64,000 nt of DNA from Moringa oleifera. Its lineage: Eukaryota; Streptophyta; Magnoliopsida; Brassicales; Moringaceae. The stretch spans positions 2,892,501 to 2,956,500 of the forward strand of contig JAJFZO010000896.1 of assembly GCA_021397835.1 (NCBI GenBank), given 5' to 3'. Made by a program: the position numbers and the translations under genes. The notes beneath the pieces were generated by a model. That model saw only the letters and a list, made by a program, of their open reading frames with translations. It ran no database searches and was not told where the DNA came from. This document shows positions 47,505 to 59,358 of the stretch, piece after piece (position 1 is the first letter of the stretch; every line of letters begins with the position of its first letter).

Positions 47505-47650
47505 TTATGTTTTTCTTATACCTTTTCAGGTGGATAATTTATGTCAAGCTAATCAAGATTAGTTATAATGCTTGTAATAGAAAGAAAAGATAAATATCAG
47601 TAAAGATAACATGTCAGTAGATAATTATCTATGCAAGAGGGCTTGAAAAA
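47505..47650 (+). repeat. Right copy of the duplicated non-coding segment
   Basis: This is the partner of 41510-41665. Differences are largely C-to-T and G-to-A (for example GCCTGCAGTAGAAAG against GCTTGTAATAGAAAG; CCGGTAGAT against TCAGTAGAT), as expected for decay of methylated cytosines in a silenced copy. Confidence 0.7.
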
Positions 47651-48655
47651 TAACAATATATCTACTTAATTTAGTTGTAGTACAAGCCAAACAGTAATAA
47701 AAATTTTCTTGTGAAACCATATTTTGGCTAGGGCTAAACTGTAATAACTATATATCCCTAAATGATCCACATTATTTTCCTTATATCATGATTACTTTTT
47801 TTTGTTTTAAAATTTGCCATGTCAAAGGTATTTACACCTAGTCAGCCTATAATAATCGGGCATGTCTTTTTACCCAAAAGTTTTGATGTTCGGTTTTCTT
47901 TTCATCTTCTAAAACTAAAACTTGCTCATTAAACTCATTTTTGATCTCTCCTAAAATCCATTTCTCTTTTTCACCCAACTTATTGTCGATCATTGATTGT
48001 CATCTACACAAGTATTATGGATTTCTTTTCATCATCAAGCACTTCACCTTTGTCCTCAAAACCCATATCTAAGCTGTGTTAAAACTCATTCCTCCTTCTC
48101 TTTCGCTTTGTTATCAAATCAATCATCATCTCCATTGATACCATGGCTATCTTTTTACCTTTCCAAGTAACTAAAAGTCATGCATCTTGGTTTTCCTTGC
48201 TTTTTAAAATCTATCCCTTTCATACTTTAAATACCAATCCCTTTCTTCCATCAAATACCAACCCATGACCATCACCCGTGCTAGGCCACACACTCTCTCA
48301 ATTATTCCCCTTCAAGTGTGGAAGAAAAATTGTCTTTTATGCATGAACAGGACATGAGATTTGGAACAACATATATGATTTATTTATTTTCCCCGAATGA
48401 TGCTCACCTTATCCATTAGTTCACTGTATTAGTCAAATATGGAATCAAAATGTAAAAAAATAAAATAAAATTGTTAAGATAGGTATGGGTATAAGTATAG
48501 GTACAAGGTGCGTACTTTAAAGAGTTGGTTAAAATAGGTAAGCATAATGTTACTAATTGTAACATGAACATACTGTTAATATAATATGTGGGTTCGGGAG
48601 ATTCATCCACTTGACAAGTCAATATAATTGCTACGGCTTCTTTGGAGGCTGAAAA
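47651..48655. other. Spacer, nothing recognised
   Basis: Pyrimidine-rich sequence at about 47880-48260 looks like a transcribed leader or degraded exon set, but no frame is readable. Confidence 0.4.
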
Positions 48656-48659
48656 ATAC

Positions 48660-49560
48660 ATGTAAAGCTTTTCTTCTAGGACTAAGCTAACATGGAGAGG
48701 GGGAAATTAAGATATTCCTTGAGTTTGTCAAAAACCTGCTGACATCACTTGTTCCAAATAAATTCTTTGGTCCATCTTAGAGTTTTAAAGAAGGAGAGGC
48801 ATCGGTTTCTCGCTTTGAAAATGAATCTTCCCAAGATTGCGATTTTCTCATTCAAATTTGGATGTCTAAGATTGTTTTTAGAGCAGGCATGTCAATGATG
48901 CCCTTTATCTTCTCTAGATTGGCTTCGATTCCTTAGTTTGTTATCATGAAACTAAGGAATTTCCCCGATGCTACCTCGAACACGCGTTTATCTACGTTGA
49001 GCCTTATGCCATATCGCTTTAATACTATAAAAGTTTCCTTCAAGTCCTTTAGATGGTTCTCCTCCTCATGACTTTTGATAATCATGTCATCTATGTATGC
49101 TTCTACATTTCTCCCGATTTGATCATGGGAAACTTGTGCCGCTAACCTTTAGTATATGGCCCCAATGTTTTTTAACTAGAACGACATGACCTTGTAACTG
49201 AATATGCCAATCTTTATGATGAAGAATTTTGCATTCTTCATCCTTTAGATAGATTTTAACTTGGTTATATCTAGAGAATGCATCCATGAAGCTTACAACT
49301 TTGCATCCAGAGGTGGTGTTAACTTATCAATCAATCCGTAGCAAGGGAAAATTAGTTTTCGGGCATGTTTCGTTTAGATCTATGAAGTTAACACACATAT
49401 ACCACTTTTTATTCTCTTTTTTGACCATCACTACATTTGACAGCCACTTAGGGTATAGAACATGCCTAATGAATTTAGCTACAAGCAGCTTTTGGATTTT
49501 CACTCCGATGACCTCTTGTCTTTCTATGATAAAGTGTGTTTCCTCTACTTAACTAGCTTA
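48660..49560 (-). pseudogene. Tat-lineage reverse transcriptase, minus strand (element D)
   Basis: Read on the minus strand, from right to left, the order is VEETHFIIERQEV, KLLVAKFIRHVLYPKWLSNV, VMVKKENKKWYMCVNFIDLN (about 49440-49380), CPKTNFPLLRIDRLI, then the active-site box YIDD in VEAYIDDMIIKSHEEENHL (49086-49097). NVDKRVFEVASGKFLSFMIT and GIEANLEKIKGIIDMPAL follow at about 48990-48890. This is the Tat-type RT with HLKDLKETF after the active site, different in detail from elements B and E. Family members have VDFTDLN where this reads VNFIDLN, so the first Asp is Asn. RNase H continues for only about 200 bp and stops at about 48660. Several stops are present. Confidence 0.87.
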
Positions 49561-49849
49561 ACATTAGGGTTCACTTTTAATTGATGTTGCATCAATTTTG
49601 GGCTGATTCTAGGCATGTCCCCAACCGTTCAAGCGAAGACCTTTATGTTTTTCTTAAGGAATTGACACCAATTTGAAGTGTCTAGGGAATTAGAGCCAAT
49701 TCGGATGGTTTTTTTTTTTTTTTTTGGACCTATCTCAACCACCTCTGACTTCTCTAAGACACACCTTATTCTTATATTTGAGGTTTACCTCATAGACTAG
49801 GTACTTCTCTATCTTTCGAGTGCACTAATGGCTCAGAGTAGTGAAATAA

Positions 49850-50430
49850 CATTACTTGGCTACCTGTTGACTTCCTCTGACTTCTCCTACATTGTTTAAG
49901 GTTAAGAATCTCATCAACAAATAATAGTTGGAGGTGATCACTTGCAAAGCATGGAAACCTAGCTCGCCCAGGATTCTGTTGTAAGTTAAGGGGGCCTTTA
50001 CCACTAGAAATGTGTTAATGATGTTTACTTGTTCGGGTTGTGTTCCTACCACCACCAAAGAGAAATAACTCCTTCCACTAGTGTTGGCTCACCCCAACAG
50101 TGTACCAAGCTTGCATTGTACTTCTTCAGTTTTTCGATTGAGAGCTTCATTTGGTCAAACATTAGTTCATACAACACATCGAGCTCCCATTATCCACTAA
50201 AACTTTTCGAATTTCAAAATTAATGATCACCAGGTCGATAATTAGGGCATCATTATGTGGGACTTAGACATTTTGTAAGTCCTTGTCAAAAAATGTTATT
50301 ACCAGACCCTAGGTCCTATGCCTTAGATCCAAGAAGTTCGAGCATAAACCTTTCTTGTTGAGGATTTCACGTAGCTGATCGTTGGTTCACTTATTACCTT
50401 TATGACCCCTTCAATTTTCGTACCAAAAGT
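49850..50430 (-). pseudogene. Tat-lineage protease, minus strand (element D)
   Basis: On the minus strand GVIKVISEPTISYVKSSTRK leads into VPHNDALIIDLVIINFEIRK, then VLVDNGSS with the catalytic Asp in DNGS (50183-50194). A frameshift follows, then YELMFDQMKLSIEKLKKYNA, and the C-terminal half NTFLVVKAPLTYNRILGELG, LMRFLTLNNVGEVRGSQQVA (50040-49860). The LDNGSSADxLY and NAILGRP patterns are typical for Tat proteases. The upstream text matches the gag-protease linker. It is followed by RT at 49560 in the expected order. Confidence 0.8.
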
Positions 50431-50560
50431 CCCTCAATTTTCTTCTCCTTGATAGCTCAAGCTTCTTGGTTTTGTTTAAGTGAAAGCTCGATTCTTGTTA
50501 TTGGGTTTCCATTTACTGGCCTTCTATATTACCTTAAATGTCCCCTTTACATTAACAACT

Positions 50561-50986
50561 TGATTCATGAATGTTTGTACCTATGTGGTATCTAAAATAC
50601 TCTCTCGAGTAGATACAATTAAATGCAACAAAAGGTATCTAACATAATGAAATATGCTTCAAAGGTTCTATAGGAAAGTTCTTCAACAGACATGTTAATG
50701 AGTTATGACATGAGTTTCCTATTTGTTTTTGGTTGGTAGAGTAAATGTAGTTTAACAACAAAATTTTTTAAAACTCAATCTGAGTTTTTAGTCATCACCT
50801 TCAATTAGTCATATTATGAGGGTTAATGGTGCTAATGATTGGCACATTTGCACTATATTGAAGCGTACCAGCAAGTGTTATATTGAAGACAATTTGCACT
50901 TTCCCTAGCTATGCTACCTATAGGATGGTCCTAATGGTCCCTTATTTTTATTTGAGTATTTCCAAACATACCTTCAATTTATTGGG
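50561..50986. other. Stretch left of the 21-bp array, nothing recognised
   Basis: It should hold gag of element D on the minus strand, but no gag motif is readable. Confidence 0.35.
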
Positions 50987-51147
50987 ATAGTGATTTAGAG
51001 TACCTTAATAGTGACTTAAATGTTATCAATAGTGATTTAAAGTATGATGATAGTGGTTTAAATATTACTAATTATAAGTTAAAGTAAATTAATAGTGATT
51101 GAAATATTATCAATAGTGTGTTAAAATGTGTTAATAGTGTTATGTTT
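50987..51147 (+). repeat. 21-bp tandem repeat, about 7.5 copies
   Basis: Units start with ATAGTGATTTAAA at 50987, 51008, 51029, 51050, and so on to 51147, with a period of 21 bp. Odd and even units differ (AGTAYNTTA against TATTATCA endings), so a 42-bp dimer is the higher unit. Confidence 0.85.
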
Positions 51148-54100
51148 TGGATTTGTAATTACCTAATTTGCCACCGAGGAAATCAGAAAAGAAAAGAGTT
51201 GTTACTCAAGGAATGGTTGGATTGAGATACGATAAGTTTTAAGGAAAGAAAAACAGGTTTGAATCTTTTTAGGCTCATGTTAGGATTCAAGGTCAGATAT
51301 CATTAAATTGCTGCTAAGGTCAAACTTGGTTAGGACAAAGGAGATTAGAAAAATTACTAAGGAATAGCCAAAGTTAAGAAATTGTATTTCATATTTTACT
51401 ATTTAAGTCTTGTTGGACTTGGTTGGGAAATATATGCAGAGTTGAAATACAACAAAAAGTGTAAATATTGTTACTTAAAAAATTGTTCATTATAATGACA
51501 AAGGCCAAAAGTAGTACAAAGAAAGATATTATGAAAATAAAACTAAGAAGTTAGAGCATCTACAAGAGTGTTTTCTAAAGCTAGGGCTGGGCCATCAACT
51601 GCATTAGCATTAGATATGTCTTTATCTTTAGCATGGGCCTCTGATGCAATTGTGGTCACCAATGGGTCATGTGCTCAAGTCACTATCTCTGGAGGAGATA
51701 TCTACACCTAATCCAAATTAACTTCAAGCTTTTAACTTTAAAGATTAATTACATGAGGAAGACCTGCATTTTACTTACTATCTCAAATCGGGACCTATAA
51801 AGAAAATTATATCTATTTAAGATTTACATTTTTGTTAAATTTTCAATGTGAGATTTTCATCTACAATTTTTATTAATATTAAACGCTTTGCATACGCATG
51901 AGAAGTGCATGTAACTTTTACTTATGTAATTATCATAATACCCCTTTAAAATGCTATCAAGACAAACAAAATTTTTTTTTATTCTCATTCTTTTTAAACA
52001 TTGATATTTTAAATGTTCTTACTAAATTTTCTTAAAAAAAACATAACTTTTGATTTATTTTGATAATGTTTTAAAGGGATATTGAGATAATTGCCCAAGT
52101 GAATGCACAAAATTGGTAATGTTAACAAAAATTATTGATGAAAGTCTCACATTAAATATCTAATTAAGATGTAAGTCTAAAATAGATGAATTTTTTTTTA
52201 TAGGTTTTGATACATGTCCTCTTGATGTAATTAACCTAACTTTAACTTCCCTTACCAGATCTACATAATATAATGTTACTGCCTTCCTTCTAGCTTTAAT
52301 GATGAAATAGGGGCTACTACTGAACTTTATGACCTTGAGTTCTTAACCTCCCTTAAGGCCGACAGCTCAACCCTCCTCTAAACGTAGCTTCAAGTTCTTT
52401 TTGGGCCTTCTGTATTTCAATATTTTACTAGATGGTGAGATCTTCCCTCACCTCATTGGCCAAGCATCTATGTTTTTCCTCATGGTCTCTAATCCCTATC
52501 AGCAAACTTCATGTCATTCTCTTGCTTTAGCATGATGTTTCTTAGATGGTCGATTTCTATTTTCAAGAGATGACCTAGTTGACAACGTTTGTCAATGACT
52601 TATTAGTAGCAATGGACTCATTGTGCCAATGCTAAAGTCCATCACTACCATAGTAGTACCTTTTTATGGAAATCTATATGCATCGATTAACCTAATAAAA
52701 AAGATAGACCAAGGGAAACAAGGAAGGTAAGATCGAGTCGGAACAAGGTCGAGTCGGTGAGACTAATTTTTTTGCAAAGGAAGAAATTGCAAAAAGATCA
52801 ACATCAGTTCTTGCCTCATGGAGACATAAGGAAAAATGATCAAAAAAACCTTAGTTGCTCTCTACAAGGAACCTCTCTTCATCAACGAGGAGGATGGATT
52901 TGCTTGCCATTTAATGAACTTTAGTAGTAAAGGTGATTTTCTCGATTGCCTTGATATTCCAATCAAGGTTGGACTATTCATCTTCGGGGATAATAAGAAG
53001 GACTAGCACAAGGGGAAGTAAGGCATCTATATGCCTTGATCCTATGGACAGCTCGAGGCTTAGGCAGTGATTATGGCAATGTCTTCTGGGGTCAAATTAT
53101 AAGAGAGAAAGAAAAGGTGTTGTGAGGTTTTCTAAGCTTGTGAAATGGATGTGGTTGTTGGTGGTAGGGTCAGGTTTGTCTTCATTTTTTTGAGGTGGGA
53201 GATGCTGATGCAGAAGTTAGGGCTTAACTATTCTTGGGTGCATGTTTATTCCTTTGTGGCCTAGCATCCGACCCCACCATTAGTTGTGGTTGTGAGGGAA
53301 GGTTAAATTTTTGTCCAAAAGCTATCTTTATTTCCCTCTAGAGTGCACTTTCATTAGCTATGATTGATTAATCTATAAAATTAAAGAAATTATATTAAAC
53401 ATTTAGATAAAACCAAAAAAACAAAAGTGAAAAGAACAAAGAAACAAATGTATTTTTAAAACCTTATAAAGTGGCCTATAGTGAAGTGGTCCTGATTTAA
53501 GAGCAAAAGTTTGGGTTGAGTTAGGCTTCACGACTTGGAATATGTTTATTAAAACACTTGTCATGGTCAATGGTATTGTTTTATGCAATGGTGTTTGGGG
53601 ACTAACTTTGAGAATGGTTTTTACTTCGGCTAAAGGCTGAAGGTTAGGGTCGGTTAATAGATCAGGTTAGGGGATATCATATGAAAGGACAAACAGATCT
53701 ATGATGGCTTGTTTCGAGGTTTGAGGTGCAACATATTTGCTAACAAAAATCTAGCCTTAGAGCTATGGACTCTGATGATTTGATTTATAATAAAGAAAGA
53801 TGACATTTTGTCCTAACCTACTTCCTTAAGCTTCTTATATAATTTTGTAGCTCTATTATTAAGGATTAAAGTTTGGTCTATATGCCTAATTGGGTCTGAC
53901 CAAACATTAAGGTTAAGACACATCCATTTCCATCAGGCCTAGAAATATAGGTTTCTCCAACCCTTATTGGATTTGGATATATCTTTAATGAAAAAAGAAG
54001 GTTCATTAAGTTTAAAGTACTAATGGCAAGATGATCCCAACCTTTTTCATCCTTATTCTCATTAAGATCAAAAAATAATTGAAAGAGCTACAAAGACCTT

Positions 54101-54420
54101 TACATTTCAAATCTAGATACTTATAGATAAAAGCAACCATGTCTCTCTAAGAATTGGCCTAAAGTTAAGAAGGAAAGATCTCGTAGTCTTCACAAATATA
54201 AATTATAAAGAGATGACACACACCAACTTGAAGGTAATATTTAAAAACACAAACCCAACTATCAATTGCAGACCATAGTCGTTTTGTGGGGAGTGGAACT
54301 TCTAGCCTAATAAAAAAGGAAATGAAATAATTTTTTAAGGGCAATTTCTAGGTTAGCCTTAGTATAAGGAAAAAGCTCAAAATTGACCATAGAAACTGTC
54401 AGTAATCGAAGAAAAACTAA
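51148..54420. other. Decayed Tat element interior with possible coiled-coil relic
   Basis: Little is readable. On the minus strand at about 52530-52620, HLLKIEIDHLRNIMLKQEND is a coiled-coil-like segment similar in character to the antisense relics in the Ogre LTRs. A second charged segment lies at about 52350-52450. The stretch lies between the protease of element D and the LTR end at 54.4 kb and probably includes its leader and 5' coding region. Confidence 0.4.
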
Positions 54421-54429
54421 TTAGTTTCT

Positions 54430-54655
54430 TAGAATGACTTGGCTTAGAGTTTGGAGTTGCCATTAATTCAATTAAGATAGAATTGGATACCTATTGAGAT
54501 TAAAACTACATTTTTTTTTCACCAAAGATTTAGGTCTAAGAGTTGATTATGCTTAGTGAAGGATTATAACCCTTTTACAGCCATATTGGTACTAATAGAA
54601 TAGTTTCACAACTGTGTGTTTAAACAATTATATAACAAAAAAATGACATGATGAT
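54430..54655 (-). repeat. 3' part of a Tat/Ogre-type LTR, minus strand
   Basis: On the minus strand AAAAGGGTTATAATCCTTCA, CTAAGCATAATCAACTCTTA and GACC then ATCCAATTCTATCTTAATTG, with TGGCAACTCCAAACTC at the end, match the conserved U5 layout of Ogre/Tat LTRs. That layout is GGGTGTTAATACCTTCC, a GCATAAYCGACTCC block, then a PBS-like TGGCGACTCC. Element E starts at 54656 within or next to it. It may be the 5' LTR of element D. Confidence 0.5.
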
Positions 54656-54809
54656 TGTTGACACCTAATTTTGCTCCTAAAAAGTTGACTTTATCAAAAA
54701 CTCATTCCCCAAGTCAAAGCTTGAAGATTGGGATTTGCTTTAAATTCTTCATCAGACTTTCTAGTATTTACTATCTAACTTATGCAAGATTGGGAGTTTC
54801 CATTAGGGT

Positions 54810-55110
54810 AGATGTCACGGATGACTCATTTAGGCTTATACTTCAGATGACTCATTGGGGTTGATACTACAGGATAATGAAATTGCATGCTATAGATGAC
54901 TTAAGGGTTCATGTTACCGATGACTCATTGAGGTCCATACTTTACATGACTCATCAAGATTCATGCTTCATAATTCATCAACATTTGAAGAGATCAATGA
55001 TACATCGGGACTTAACTCATCTAAGCTTACTATAGATGGCTCATCGGGGTTTAACAATGTGGATGAAACATCAAGTTTGCGTCATCGAGTTTAAAGATAG
55101 ACCCCACATG
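54810..55110 (+). repeat. Short tandem repeats of about 26 bp in U3 of element E
   Basis: Variants of GATGACTCATYGRGGTTCATRCTTCA recur at about 54817, 54845, 54896, 54920, 54947 and 54974, and less regularly to about 55085. Most unit spacings are 24-28 bp. This is in the distal U3. Confidence 0.7.
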
Positions 55111-55439
55111 AGGGATCAAATCATTAAAGTTTAGCTCAATTCTTTGGGTCTTTTAAGATCGAGATCTTGACCAAATATATCATCGGGATCAAAGTCTTGG
55201 GTGATTTGAGACTAAGCTCACATAGGGTGCTTAATCACTTCATTAGTTTTTCTCATTTAGAATTAAATTCAAGGACTCTTCATTAGGGTTATGGTCTTTA
55301 ATAGAGTACTATATGAGCAATGATCATCCAAACAATCTTAAGTGTAACTAAAGTTTTGATTTGGAAATTTAAAATTCATTAATTAAAAAAGGTTTGTACA
55401 TTTAAAGGAAGAAAAAAAGATTACAATTTAAGCCCCAAG

Positions 55440-57480
55440 TTAAGTTACAGCTTCAGCCACATCGAGTGCTAAAGTAGCTTCAGAAGCTAAGTCTTTAGGC
55501 ACTGGTGCCAGTGTCCCCTCGTCAATTGGCCTCTTAGTCACTTCTTCTAGATTTATTAGTGAGACCTTTAGATCCTTAGAATGGACTAATGAGGCTTTTG
55601 CAAGAGGACCCACATGCACCTATGACAAACTTAATGAAGCCTAGAAGGTTACTCCTTAATCTTGGCGTTATATGCATCAGTCATTCGAAACTCATCCACA
55701 ATGCGAGATCAGGCTTCCTTTCTAGCTGCCCTTAACTCATCTAGGTGCTATAAGATAAGTTCATTTCTAGAATAATTTATCATGGCTTCGACATTAGCTT
55801 ATGCTTGAGCTAACTCCAGCTCATTCCATCTACATCTACTTTAGCCTTAGCTAGATAATTTTTCATCATCTTAGTGTTGGCCGCATAAATGTGGATCTTG
55901 TTGATAGCATCAATTGTAGACTCATTGGCAGCCTTAGTCTCTTTCATGAAATGATAAAGGTTGATACTAATGTGGTTGTACTTGCTGATAAACATAACTA
56001 TTATTCTAGTGAACAAGAAATAAGAAAGGAAAAACATTGGCTAGGAATATAAAATTGCATTCAAAAAAAAAAAAAGTTAAAAAAAGAGCAGACACTTACC
56101 ACCCTAAAGCATAGCATGGTGTCGTCTAAGAATAAATTCTTGCTTTCCCTCTCAATCTGTCTCACCTTTTAGGGGAAAATGGACTTGTAAATCCATTCTT
56201 AGACCAGACTAGGATGGTTTAAGTAGCCTTCAATAGGACATCCCAATATGGCATAAATTTTTCCTCTTGAGGAAGGGTTGTGCCTCATTCAAGGGCATTA
56301 CAAGTGCATCCATCGCACCCTTGTCCCTTCGGTGGCCCCCTTTTTCATTGACCTTTCCTTTGATGGTTGAAGGAGTAGCAACCATCATTTTTCCTATTTT
56401 TTAGGTAGGAACACAAAATTTAGGGCTACCATTTTCCTCTTGACTTTTTGACGCACTCGTGAGGACTGACCCTGCTGCTTAAGACTAGAAACAATACCCA
56501 GAGTGGAGTCTTATCTTGGGGCATGCTTCCCAAGGCCATGTTCATGGCCTTCCATAATTGGTCCTAGCACGACAGTCCTAAAGACCACACCAAGAGATGG
56601 AGGACTTAGACGTTAAGGCTCAAGTCCCACATCGAGGTGCATATCAGGTTTGAGGTTGGCACTTGGTTTAAGGGTGTGTGCCTACCCCTCATTAGGATGG
56701 ATTCCTACTTTAGGTGCAAGACTTGGCTCAAGGTTTCATCAGTTTGTCATCAAAATTTTGATTTTCTTAGAGATGGAAAGAAAGCTCTTCCTCAAGAGCA
56801 TCTTTGGCTGACTTGGAAATCCTATCAAATTTAAGCACTTTGTACCAAGTCCTGGTTGCTCTAACATGACTATGCTATCATTACTTATGTGGTATCTAAA
56901 ACCATCTACATCTCTCTTATCACAAAGAATCTTGAATATCAATGTCAATTTAGGGCGCACTTTCTTTGTGTGAACCTTTTTGGAAAGCTCACTCCAAGTG
57001 TTAAGGTGGGGATACATTTTGGGCACCGTGGCCTAAAAGTACTTCTCAGTCTAGCCTTTATTATTAGATGGCAAGCCCTTAATAAAATGTTTTAGGCTAA
57101 TGTTGCAAAGTAATAGAATTTGAATTCAAAATTCCTATAATCTTTATTGGCTTTCAACTCTAAAAATTTGACAGACTAGACAATAGAAGGATATGTACAC
57201 TCCATGGACAAAATTTTGGATGCAAACACAATCATACAATGCTAAGAGTTAAGCATGAGTTAAAAAGGAGAAACTTTAAATTATCAATAAACATGTTAAA
57301 AGAAAGGATGGATGGGTAGGTCTTGGTCTCTTTTAAGGTTATCCTCAAAGACCATGACCCAGCCTTCATTGTAGGTCCATGGCCAGTCGGAACAAGAAGG
57401 AAGCCCTAGTTTTACATATCTTGGAATAGGGAAGCTACTCACCTATTCCAGATCCCTAAAAGTATAAGTGAATAGACCTA
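55440..57480 (-). pseudogene. Antisense transposase_28-like gene inside the LTR of element E
   Basis: On the minus strand, from right to left: SCSDWPWTYNEGWVMVFEDN and LKRDQDLPIHPFF (about 57400-57300). IIKARLRSTFRPRCPKCIPT follows, with SFPKRFTQRKCALN (about 57060-56940), then DVDGFRYHISND and KCLNLIGFPSQPKMLLRKSF (about 56930-56750). After a gap comes a coiled-coil end FMKETKAANESTIDAINKIH, KVDVDGMSWSELAQA, then HLDELRAARKEA and SRIVDEFRMTDAYNAKIKE (56000-55650). GWVxxFEDxLxxxxxLPIHPFF resembles the start of transposase_28 proteins; their usual order is this domain, then a coiled coil. It lies entirely between the two ends of the LTR and on the strand opposite to the element. Stops and gaps make it a pseudogene. 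Confidence 0.55.
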
Positions 57481-58151
57481 AGTTTTTGGCCATTATGCTA
57501 GAATGGAAAACAAAAAAAGAAATAGCAAAAAACTAACCTAAAACACGAAGAACTACAAAGATGAAAATTGAGAGGTTTAGGTTCACTAATAAGAGATTTG
57601 GGGGTTTCTTTTTGTAGAAAGCATAGTAAACTCTTTTTCGAAACCTTTTTAATGAAATAATCATTCGTTAGGAGAACCAAAAGGCAACACATAAAATGTG
57701 TGACCTTTCTAGATCCCTAGGTCGCAAGGCAAATCATGAGCTCGCACCTATATAATAAATGTATCAAAAGAGACTTTTTAAAATGACTTAGTGGAATGCT
57801 GACTTGGCATTGGATATGGTTTTCCTAACTACTTCTGCCCCAATCACTTATCTGATGAACCCATATCTCTTCGATCACTCATCGAGCTACTTAATAAGAG
57901 CCTAACCTGGGTATATTCCCGATCACTCATTAAGTCCTCCGTGACGTCCAACTCCCAAGTTAGCGAATCCTAAGTTACGCCAAGTCATGCATAGTAATAC
58001 GTAGGACATGCACTTTTGGAAGAATTCTACAAATTTTCAGAGGTAGTCTAAAAGATTCTAAATTCAAGAAAAAGGCATATGATACAAGAATCATGTGTCT
58101 GTGCATCTTAAATCTATGATGTATGCCCGCCATTTTTATCGAGGTGACACT

Positions 58152-58159
58152 TATAAATA
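58152..58159 (+). promoter_or_regulatory. TATA box of element E LTR
   Basis: TATAAATA in TGACACTTATAAATACCCCTTCG, with the context of a typical plant LTR promoter. It matches the boxes at 8908 and 22508. Confidence 0.65.
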
Positions 58160-59340
58160 CCCCTTCGATCGAAAAAGAAAGGATCTGGCTTTTTGTCAAC
58201 AATCAGGTTTTTAGTTTGAGGAGCTAGCTTCTAGGCAATGCTGGCTTTTGAAGTTTTACAGAGCTTTTTTTACCTAATAGAGTTCATAACCCATTTTAGA
58301 GAAAGAGATATTGCTTTTTGAAAAAAGTTTCTTTTGGAGAAAGTAGCTATCGTTCTCTAAGAGCAAAACACTTTTTCTTGTTTCCTTAGTCTAAGAGTGT
58401 GAGAATTCTATTTCCTGGAAATGTTACATATTAACAAGTAAACCTTATTATCATGTAGTTTCTTTCTTATAAACACTTCGATCATATATGAAGCTTTGAT
58501 GTCAATCTTACACTTTCTTCATACTTTCCTTATATCCTCTTGTTTTCTTGATATGTTCTTGCTACAATGAGTTCTTTTTATCACTTTTACACTACATATC
58601 TATTTTTTCTACATAAGTGAGTATCAAAACAAAGTGTGCAGAGGTCAATCCTTACATGGAGTTCTAAATATAACTGTTTTATCATGAGGAACAAGAGTTG
58701 GTGTTAAGGCCTATCCCTAATCCTCGCCTTAAAGTGTATCATTTTTAGGGCTCTTTGATGATTTCAAGAAAATAAGATTCTTTCTTTGCATTTCTTTCAA
58801 GACTCGAAAGCTTGATAAAAGCCAATTTTTTGGGTCTTAAACAAAACAATCTTGGAAACTAAGTTTGCATCATTTTATGCCTTTTTTAAAAAAAAAGGTT
58901 TTCTTTTTATAATTATATGCTGCTTTGTATGGGAATCAAGTTCGAATCTTTTTCACCACCCGATAGAATGTTTTTAATTTTAATTATTACTAATTTTGGG
59001 CATTGCGAGGGGGTTAATCTTTTCTCGCATGCAATTAACTCACAAACCCAGATTTCTTGGTAAAGTTTGACTAATACTAAAACTTTTCTTTTGTATTTCT
59101 TTGGTTTCTTTTCGCATAAAAGGATTTAGAGGAAAAGTAAAAGAATTTTAGGTGACCAATCACACTATAAAAAAAAATTGGCAATGACTCCAATCTTTCT
59201 TAATTTTCAACCGAAATGAATTTCAAGATTTACCATATTTTTATCAAATTAAAAAAAAAAAAGAAAAGATAAATTCTCTCATTTCTCACTTCAGGGAAAA
59301 TAGGGCCTCGACCATGAACTTGGGCCCCGTTGTGACAGCT

Positions 59341-59358
59341 TGATGACTCCACTAAGGA
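59341..59358 (+). other. Primer binding site of element E
   Basis: TGATGACTCCACTAAGGA starts 3 bp after the LTR. It matches the Ogre-type PBS TGGCGACTCCACTGGGGA at 14 of 18 positions, all differences being G-to-A or C-to-T. Confidence 0.75.

Larger units (their letters stand above)
54656..59337 (+). repeat. Element E 5' LTR (4682 bp)
   Basis: Boundaries follow the Ogre TGTTGACAC start and the GACA end just before the PBS. A TATA box lies at 58152-58159, so U3 is about 3.5 kb and R-U5 about 1.15 kb. The U5 part holds a conserved block (about 58980-59060) also found at 9640-9730. The other LTR is beyond the window, so the length rests on the terminal motifs only. Confidence 0.8.

Noticed and set aside
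49286..49552. 88-codon plus-strand frame
   Set aside because: It is the opposite strand of the Tat RT relic of element D.
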